From an uncultured Aquincola sp. (GTDB taxonomy: Bacteria; Pseudomonadota; Gammaproteobacteria; Burkholderiales; Burkholderiaceae): a stretch of 44,278 nt of DNA. Below are positions 39,097 through 44,278 of the stretch, piece after piece; the first letter of the stretch is position 1, and every line of letters starts with the position of its first letter. The translations under genes were made by a program, and so were the position numbers. The stretch covers positions 1 to 44,278 of the forward strand of contig CAKZXL010000918.1 in the NCBI GenBank assembly GCA_937883885.1, read 5' to 3'. The notes below the pieces were generated by a model. That model did not search any database. It was given only the letters and a program-made list of their open reading frames with translations, and had not been told where the DNA came from.

Positions 39097-39112
39097 CGTC
39101 TGCCGGCAGACG
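39097..39112. promoter_or_regulatory. 16-bp perfect palindrome upstream of the FHA gene
   Basis: CGTCTGCCGGCAGACG reads identically on both strands. It ends 18 bp before the ATG at 39131, in the 70-bp gap after the phosphatase. It could be an operator or a hairpin over the leader. No promoter consensus is clear next to it. Confidence 0.45.
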
Positions 39113-39130
39113 TCAAACACAAGGTCAAGC

Positions 39131-39802
39131 ATGGGCAAACTGGTCGTTTCGCTGGATGGCGTGGTCATCAAGGAAGTCCAGATCACCAAGGACAAGACCA
39201 CCCTCGGCCGCCGCCCGTACAACGACATCGTCATCGACAACCTGGCGGTCAGTGGCGAGCATGCGGTGCTGCAGATGGTGGGTGCCGACGTCTTCATCGA
39301 AGACTTGAACAGCACCAACGGCACCTACATCAACGGCAAGGCCATCAAGAAGCAGCTGCTGGCCCACAACGACACGGTCGAGATCGGCAAGTACAAGATC
39401 AAGTACCTGGTCGAAGAAGGCAACGAGTACGAGAAGACCATGGTCGTGCGCCCCGGCGGCACGGTGCCCGGGGTCTCGCCCTCTTACGCGCAGACCGCGC
39501 CAGCGCCGGTGTCCAGCTTCGGCAACCTGGGCGGCGCGGTGGGCACGGCGTCCATCAAGGTGCTCAATGGCGCTGCGGCCGGCCGTGAAGTCACGCTGAC
39601 CAAGGTGGTCACCACCGTCGGCAAGCCCGGCGTGCAGGTGGCCTCCATCACCAAGCGGCCGGGCGGCTATGTGCTGGCGCACGTGGAAGGCAGCTCGCGC
39701 CCCACGGTCAATGGCGTGCCGCTGGTGGGCGAATCGGTGCCGCTGAAAAACGGCGACGTGATCGAGCTGGCCGGCACCCAGATGCAGTTCATCCAGGCCT
39801 GA
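39131..39802 (+). CDS. Tandem FHA-domain protein
   Basis: This 223-aa protein reads phosphothreonine peptides. The first FHA domain (about residues 5-92) keeps the key residues: Gly26-Arg27, Ser41 and His44 (SGEHAVLQ), and Asn63-Gly64 (STNGTYINGK). A second FHA-like half (about 140-223) lacks some of these and may be degenerate. Between them is EKTMVVRPGG (Thr103), which resembles phospho-acceptor segments seen near kinases of this type. It probably links the kinase and phosphatase upstream to the cyclase downstream. Confidence 0.9.
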   Translation: MGKLVVSLDGVVIKEVQITKDKTTLGRRPYNDIVIDNLAVSGEHAVLQMVGADVFIEDLNSTNGTYINGKAIKKQLLAHNDTVEIGKYKIKYLVEEGNEYEKTMVVRPGGTVPGVSPSYAQTAPAPVSSFGNLGGAVGTASIKVLNGAAAGREVTLTKVVTTVGKPGVQVASITKRPGGYVLAHVEGSSRPTVNGVPLVGESVPLKNGDVIELAGTQMQFIQA

Positions 39803-39839
39803 TCGCACAGCGGCGCGCCCGGCGCGCGCTGCTTCTGCC

Positions 39840-42056
39840 GTGAACGGCCGCCGACGCACCACGCTGGTTGCCACGGCCTTCTGGGCCGTGCTGCTGCTGC
39901 TGGGCATCGGCCATGCCAGCCGGCTGCTGCCGCTGGAGCTGATCGAGCGGCTGGACCAGGCGCTGGCCGACACCCGCACCCGCTGGACCGCGCAGCCCGG
40001 CGTGCCGCCGCGCATCGCCATCATCGACATCGATGAAGCCAGCCTGGCCGAATTGGGCCGCTGGCCCTGGCCGCGCGAGCGGCTGGCGCGGCTGACCGAC
40101 GAGCTGTTCGAGCGGCAGCAGGTGGCGGCGGTCGGCTTCGATCTGGTGCTGGCCGAGCCCGATGCCGGACCGGTGGCCGCGCTGCAGCAGCTGGCGCTGG
40201 ACGACCAGACCCTGGCCGCCCGCCTGCCGGCGCTGCGGCGTCAGCTGGACAACGACGCGGTGCTGGCCCGTGCACTCACCCAGCGCCCGGTGGCCCTGCC
40301 TTTCTACCTGACCAGCGACCGCGCCGGCGCCCGCAGCGGCCAGCTGCCGCCGCCACTGGCCACGCCGCTGCCCGACCCGGTGCCGGCCGGCCTGCCGCGC
40401 TGGAACGGCCATGGCGCCAGCCTGGCGGCACTCACTGCGGCCGCGCCGGCCGGCGGCTTCATCAACGCACTGCCGGATGACGACGGGCTGATCCGCTCGG
40501 CGCTGCTGGTGGCCGCTTATGCCGACGGCGATGGCCCGCCGCACCTGTACGAGTCGCTGGCCCTGGCCGTGTGGCGGCTGGGGGAGCAGGCCGCGGCGCC
40601 CACGCTGGAAGTGGCCGCCTCACCCAGCGGCCCGGCGCTGGTGGCGCTGCACCTGGGCGCACGGCGCATCGGGGTGGACGAGCGCGGCGCGGTGCAGGTG
40701 CCCTTTCGCCGCCACGCGGGGCCGATGTCGGGCGCCTTCGAGCGCCACGGCGCCGCCGACGTGCTGGCCGGCCGGCTGCCCGCGGGTCGCCTGGCCGGCT
40801 ACCGTGTGCTGGTGGGCACCACGGTGCCCGCGCTGGGCGATCTGCGGGCCACCCCGGTGCATCCGGCGCAACCGGGCGTGGAGATCCACGCTTCCTTGCT
40901 TGCCGGCCTGGACGCAGGCCGCCTGCCGGTGCGGCCCGACTGGGCGGCCGGCTACGAGGTGTGCCTGCTGCTGGCCACCGCCCTGGTACTGGGTCTCGGC
41001 CTGCGGCGGCTGACGGCCCTGGGCAGCGTGGCCTGGAGCGTCGGCGTGCTGGTGGTGCTGCTGTGCACCAACCTGTACGCCTGGCAGGCGCAGGGGCTGG
41101 CGCTGCCGCTGGCCTCGGCATTGGTGCTGCTGTTCACCGGTTTTGCGGGCGTCATGGCCTGGGGCTACCTGGTGGAAGGCCGCTCGCGGCGCAGCCTGGT
41201 GCGCCTCTTCGGCACCTACGTGCCGCGCGAGCTGGTGCGGCGCATGGCGCGCGAACCCGAGCGTTACACCAGCGCCGCCCTGCTGGCCGAAAACCGCGAG
41301 CTGACGCTGCTGTTCTGCGACCTGCGCGGCTTCACCACCCTCTCGGAGCACTTGGAGCCGCTGGCGCTGCGCGAGCTGCTGAACCTGTTCTTCTCTCGCA
41401 TGACGGCCGTGATCCACGCCCATGGCGGCACGCTGGACAAGTTCATCGGCGATGCGCTGATGGCCTTCTGGGGCGCGCCGCTGCCCGAGCCGCGCCATGC
41501 CGCACTGGCGCTGCAGGCCGCGCAGGCCATGGGCCACGCACTGGCCGCGCTGAACGCGGAACTGCGCGCCCGCGGCCAGCCCACGCTGTCGATGGGCATC
41601 GGCCTGCACACCGGCGTCGCCTGCGTGGGCGACATGGGCTCGGACCTGCGCCGCGCCTACACCGCGCTGGGCGACAGCGTGAACCTCGCCTCGCGCATCG
41701 AAGGGCTCACCCGCCGCTACGGCGTCGACCTGCTGGTCAGCGCCGCCACCCGCGAGGCAGTGATCGGCACCGACCCGGCGGCCGCAGCCGACCTGCCGTG
41801 GGTGGAGGTGGGCGAGGTGCAGGTCAAGGGGCGCCAGCAACCCGTGAACCTGTTCACGCTCGACGGCAGGCCGGCAGCGCCGGGCTCGGCGCGGGCCACG
41901 CAACTGCGCAATTGGCAGCTTGCGCTGGCTGCGGCGCGCTCGCAACATTGGGCCGAAGCCGACACCCACTGCGCCGCACTGCGAGCCAGCGTTTCCGAAG
42001 GCGACCTGCTGTGGCACCTTCAGCAGGCGCTGGCCCAGCACCCCACCCGCCCCTGA
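39840..42056 (+). CDS. CHASE2-domain adenylate cyclase
   Basis: This 738-aa membrane enzyme has an N-terminal span and a periplasmic CHASE2 sensor (about residues 25-350; RIAIIDIDEASLAELGRWPW). A set of spans lies at about 360-440 before the class III catalytic domain. Metal Asp residues lie in LFCDLRGFTTLSE and FIGDALM (Asp538). The purine-selecting Lys534 and Thr608 fit class IIIb ATP-using cyclases, and Asn615 and Arg619 complete the site. GTG 39840 is the start, 37 bp after the FHA gene. Unlike the cyclase at 13522-15726, this one looks fully canonical. Confidence 0.93.
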   Translation: MNGRRRTTLVATAFWAVLLLLGIGHASRLLPLELIERLDQALADTRTRWTAQPGVPPRIAIIDIDEASLAELGRWPWPRERLARLTDELFERQQVAAVGFDLVLAEPDAGPVAALQQLALDDQTLAARLPALRRQLDNDAVLARALTQRPVALPFYLTSDRAGARSGQLPPPLATPLPDPVPAGLPRWNGHGASLAALTAAAPAGGFINALPDDDGLIRSALLVAAYADGDGPPHLYESLALAVWRLGEQAAAPTLEVAASPSGPALVALHLGARRIGVDERGAVQVPFRRHAGPMSGAFERHGAADVLAGRLPAGRLAGYRVLVGTTVPALGDLRATPVHPAQPGVEIHASLLAGLDAGRLPVRPDWAAGYEVCLLLATALVLGLGLRRLTALGSVAWSVGVLVVLLCTNLYAWQAQGLALPLASALVLLFTGFAGVMAWGYLVEGRSRRSLVRLFGTYVPRELVRRMAREPERYTSAALLAENRELTLLFCDLRGFTTLSEHLEPLALRELLNLFFSRMTAVIHAHGGTLDKFIGDALMAFWGAPLPEPRHAALALQAAQAMGHALAALNAELRARGQPTLSMGIGLHTGVACVGDMGSDLRRAYTALGDSVNLASRIEGLTRRYGVDLLVSAATREAVIGTDPAAAADLPWVEVGEVQVKGRQQPVNLFTLDGRPAAPGSARATQLRNWQLALAAARSQHWAEADTHCAALRASVSEGDLLWHLQQALAQHPTRP

Positions 42057-42096
42057 GGCGGCGCCCCTCCACCCGACCCCTGCCCCGTCCCGCCCC

Positions 42097-42885
42097 ATGA
42101 AGATCCGTGTCCTCGGCTGCTCCGGTTCCATTGCCGCCGGCAGCCGAACCACCTCGTTCCTGCTGGACGACGACGTGCTCATCGATGCCGGCACCGGCGT
42201 GGGCGACCTGACGCTGGACGAGCTGGCCCGCATCGACCACGTGCTGGTGAGCCACAGCCACCTGGACCACATCCTGGCCATTGCCTTGCTGGCCGACAGC
42301 GTGATGCGCCGCCGCACCGCCGCCGGCCGGCCGCCGATCCAGGTGCATGCGCTGGCCCCCACGCTGGACGCGCTGCGCCAGCATGTGTTCAACGGTGTCA
42401 TCTGGCCCGACTTCACCCAGCTGCCGCGACCCGAGCAGCCCATCCTGGCGCTGGTGCCGCTGGTCACCGGCGACGTGCTCACGTTGGGCACGCGCCGCAT
42501 CGAGGTGCTGCCGGCCGAGCACACCGTGCCGGCGGTGGGTTATGCGCTGCTGCAGGACGCGCCGAGCCGCGACGCCCGCTGGGTGTTCACCGGCGACACC
42601 GGCCCCAACCCGCAGCTGTGGCACACGCTGCGCGGCCGCCGCATCGGCCACCTGGTCATCGAAACCGCCTTCGGCGACGACGAGCAGGCACTGGCCGAAC
42701 TGAGCAGCCACCTGTGCCCCCAGACCCTCGGCCAGGAACTGGCCCAGCTGCCCGGCCGGGTGAGCGTGCACATCACCCACATCAAGCCCGGCGAGGTGGA
42801 GCCGGTGATGGCGCAGGTGCAGCAGCTGGGCAGCCGCCACGAGCTCAACGCCCTGCGTACCGGCCAGGAGATCGATCTGGGCTGA
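42097..42885 (+). CDS. Class II 3',5'-cyclic-nucleotide phosphodiesterase
   Basis: This 262-aa metallo-beta-lactamase-fold protein carries the class II phosphodiesterase signature HSHLDH (His53, His55, Asp57, His58), followed by ILAIALLADS. Further metal ligands are His in AEHTVPAVGY, Asp in FTGDTG, and His in THIKPGE. It would hydrolyse cAMP and/or cGMP to the 5'-nucleotide. It begins 40 bp after the adenylate cyclase, so synthesis and breakdown are encoded together. A ribonuclease-Z-like hydrolase is less likely given the signature and neighbour. Confidence 0.88.
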   Translation: MKIRVLGCSGSIAAGSRTTSFLLDDDVLIDAGTGVGDLTLDELARIDHVLVSHSHLDHILAIALLADSVMRRRTAAGRPPIQVHALAPTLDALRQHVFNGVIWPDFTQLPRPEQPILALVPLVTGDVLTLGTRRIEVLPAEHTVPAVGYALLQDAPSRDARWVFTGDTGPNPQLWHTLRGRRIGHLVIETAFGDDEQALAELSSHLCPQTLGQELAQLPGRVSVHITHIKPGEVEPVMAQVQQLGSRHELNALRTGQEIDLG

Positions 42886-42923
42886 AGACTGACGTTTTGC
42901 GTCACCTGCTGCCGCAACGCGGC

Positions 42924-42935
42924 TCACCCGGGTGA
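42924..42935. promoter_or_regulatory. 12-bp palindrome upstream of the pilA promoter
   Basis: TCACCCGGGTGA is a perfect dyad about 64-76 bp upstream of the sigma-54 element, a usual distance for an enhancer-binding activator such as PilR. It could equally be part of the end of the phosphodiesterase transcript. No further support is available. Confidence 0.3.
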
Positions 42936-42998
42936 CCAGAAATGTCAGGCCATGTGCGGAACCGCACGATCGGGCGCCCTGCCAGCGCTTTCGCAGGC

Positions 42999-43016
42999 CC
43001 GGCACGGTGGCTGCAA
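42999..43016 (+). promoter_or_regulatory. Sigma-54 promoter of pilA
   Basis: CGGCACG-GTGG-CTGCA matches the -24/-12 consensus TGGCACG-N4-TTGCA with T-to-C changes at the first base of each half. The invariant GG and GC are 10 bp apart as required. It predicts transcription from about 43026, about 50 nt before the pilA ATG. Sigma-54 with PilR control of pilA is well known in proteobacteria. Confidence 0.7.
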
Positions 43017-43074
43017 ACAGGAGTCTCGACTGCGGTCTCAAGTCACCCCGCCATCTTCCCTAGGAGCAACACCC

Positions 43075-43509
43075 ATGAAGCGCGTCCAACAAGGTTTCAC
43101 CCTCATCGAACTGATGATCGTCGTGGCGATCATCGGCATTTTGGCTGCCGTGGCGCTGCCGGCTTACCAGAACTACACGATCAAGGCTAAGGTCGGCAAT
43201 GCGCTGCGCGCCGCCGATTCGGTCAAGACGGCCGTGGGTGTGTGCATCCAGGAACAAGGGGGCATCGCCACCGGCTGCAACGCCGGTGCTCTGGGCGTTC
43301 CTGCCTTCACCGCCACCAAGGAAGTGGCCTCGGCAACGACTACCAACGGCGTCATCGTGCTGACCCTGGCCACTGGCATCGGCAATGGTGTGGATGGCCA
43401 GACGATCACCTTCACGCCCACGATTGGCACCAGCGCCATCACCTGGAACAACACCACGACGGTCACTCAGGCCGAAGCCCTCGCGCTGATTCAGAAGAAC
43501 AACATGTAA
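43075..43509 (+). CDS. pilA: Type IV pilin (major pilin, PilA)
   Basis: This 144-aa prepilin has the short leader MKRVQQG cleaved before Phe8 ([10 protein letters not shown]), with Glu at mature position 5. The N-terminal hydrophobic helix assembles the pilus core. The mature protein is about 137 aa. The only two cysteines are Cys57 and Cys68 ([13 protein letters not shown]), so any disulfide sits after the first helix rather than at the C-terminal D-loop of classical pilins. TAGGAG lies 9 nt before ATG 43075. A sigma-54 promoter and a strong terminator frame it as a single-gene unit. Confidence 0.95.
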   Translation: MKRVQQGFTLIELMIVVAIIGILAAVALPAYQNYTIKAKVGNALRAADSVKTAVGVCIQEQGGIATGCNAGALGVPAFTATKEVASATTTNGVIVLTLATGIGNGVDGQTITFTPTIGTSAITWNNTTTVTQAEALALIQKNNM

Positions 43510-43564
43510 GGATGTTGACGGCGACGTGGCCTCGCGAGGGCCCGCCGCACATGCAAGACCAGAA

Positions 43565-43589
43565 GGGTCCGCTGATGCGGACCCTTTTT
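43565..43589 (+). terminator. Intrinsic terminator after pilA
   Basis: GGGTCCGC (43565-43572) pairs perfectly with GCGGACCC (43577-43584) around a TGAT loop and is followed by five T residues. It is a canonical rho-independent terminator, 55 nt after the pilA stop. Confidence 0.92.
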
Positions 43590-43716
43590 GCTTCTGCACC
43601 GTGAACCGCGGGCTGTCAGCGTTCGGCACCTGCCCCACCTGTGCGAAAGTCCCCGCTTTCCGCACAGCACCACCGTCCATGGCGCGCACGCATTTCCTCT
43701 TTCCTTTCGGCCACCG

Positions 43717-44278
43717 GTGAACCAGCGCCCGCTTCTTCAGGGCGCCGGCTGGCTGGCCTTGCCGGCGGCTGTGGTGCCTGCGCTCATCGCGTTCAATGAG
43801 CCGCCTTCTTCCACCTTCTACAACCAGGCCGCAGCCGCTGTGCTGTGGGGGCTGTTCGCCGCGCTGAGCGTTGCCGGCCCCGGAGCCGGCTCTGCCGGTC
43901 CGCGCCGGTCCCCATGGGCCGCGCTGTGGCCGCTGGCCGTGCCCCTGCTGCTGCTGACCGGCTCGTCGCTGGCTTCTTCCGTCTGGGGCCACCTGCCCAT
44001 CACGCTGGGCCGGTTGTCCGCCCTGTCGCTGCTGGGCGCGCTGGTGATGGTGGGGGCGGGGTGGGCTGCGATGGCCCGGGGGCAGGGTCGGGTGTTGCCG
44101 GCGGTGTTCGTGGCCTGGCTGCTGGTCGGGGTGCTGAGCACCGCCATCGGCGTGGTGCAGGTGTTTGCGCCGGAGCTGGCCGATGGCAACGTGGTGGCCC
44201 GCACCGGGCTGCTGGGGCGCGCCGTGGGCAATCTGCGGCAGCCCAACCACCTGAGCAGCCTGCTGCTGTGGTCGGCCA
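43717..44278 (+). CDS. PglL-type pilin O-oligosaccharyltransferase, N-terminal part
   Basis: The window ends inside this gene; 187 codons are seen. A GTG at 43717 opens the frame without an upstream alternative. The product has several hydrophobic spans and the signature VGNLRQPNHLSSLLLW typical of O-antigen-ligase (Wzy_C)/PglL proteins. Such enzymes transfer oligosaccharides onto Ser or Thr of pilins. Its place right after pilA supports pilin glycosylation. It could instead be an O-antigen ligase. The gap from the pilA terminator holds no clear promoter. Confidence 0.8.
   Translation, partial: MNQRPLLQGAGWLALPAAVVPALIAFNEPPSSTFYNQAAAAVLWGLFAALSVAGPGAGSAGPRRSPWAALWPLAVPLLLLTGSSLASSVWGHLPITLGRLSALSLLGALVMVGAGWAAMARGQGRVLPAVFVAWLLVGVLSTAIGVVQVFAPELADGNVVARTGLLGRAVGNLRQPNHLSSLLLWSA

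Overview
This window looks like chromosomal DNA of a high-GC betaproteobacterium of the order Burkholderiales, most likely from the Rubrivivax/Leptothrix/Ideonella side of the Comamonadaceae/Sphaerotilaceae. The judgement rests on gene order (gatBAC divergent from mreBCD-mrdA-rodA; recA-recX-sucCD-terC followed by pilA and a PglL-type gene), on protein character and on an intergenic palindromic repeat style; no database was consulted. Nearly all of the DNA is coding. I saw no tRNA, rRNA, CRISPR array, prophage or insertion sequence.

Layout. 1-5690: three tandem paralogous periplasmic solute-binding proteins (616, 615 and 616 aa) whose genes overlap stop-to-start, with no permease nearby. 5698-7039: an ECF sigma factor and a membrane anti-sigma factor in the same direction. 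7088-9936: an AmpG-like permease, an M48 metallopeptidase and, on the minus strand, a 45-codon gene for a tiny exported peptide. 9994-17151 (minus): a PAS-LuxR regulator, a Crp-family regulator translationally coupled to a CHASE2 class III cyclase, and a FecR-TPR-beta-barrel gene broken by an 8-bp tandem duplication. 17282-19475: xthA and pyrE, divergent with 19 bp between start codons, then a DUF4124-like gene. 19497-22770 (minus): gatCAB. 23133-28963: mreB-mreC-mreD-mrdA-rodA, the cell elongation operon. 29056-31215 (minus): an OmpR/HisKA two-component pair. 31334-35344: recA (with an SOS box), recX, sucC and sucD. 35523-37202: two TerC-family membrane proteins, the second under a yybP-ykoY (manganese) riboswitch. 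37287-42885: a Ser/Thr kinase, PP2C phosphatase, FHA protein, CHASE2 adenylate cyclase and class II cyclic-nucleotide phosphodiesterase. 43075-end: a type IV pilin with a sigma-54 promoter and the start of a pilin-glycosylating oligosaccharyltransferase.

How the genes work together. Two separate cyclic-nucleotide modules stand out. One couples a Crp-like receptor to a cyclase whose purine-specifying residues are charge-swapped (Asp528 and Arg598 in place of Lys and Asp), next to a FecR-TPR-barrel envelope protein. The other joins reversible Ser/Thr phosphorylation and FHA phosphopeptide reading to synthesis and hydrolysis of a cyclic nucleotide. The most detailed regulatory reading is the leader of the second terC gene. 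There the aptamer P1 strand, an alternative hairpin and a hairpin closing over the ribosome-binding site use overlapping complementary segments.

The start and end of the window are ordinary boundaries: the first gene is complete, and the last (PglL-like) runs off the right edge.
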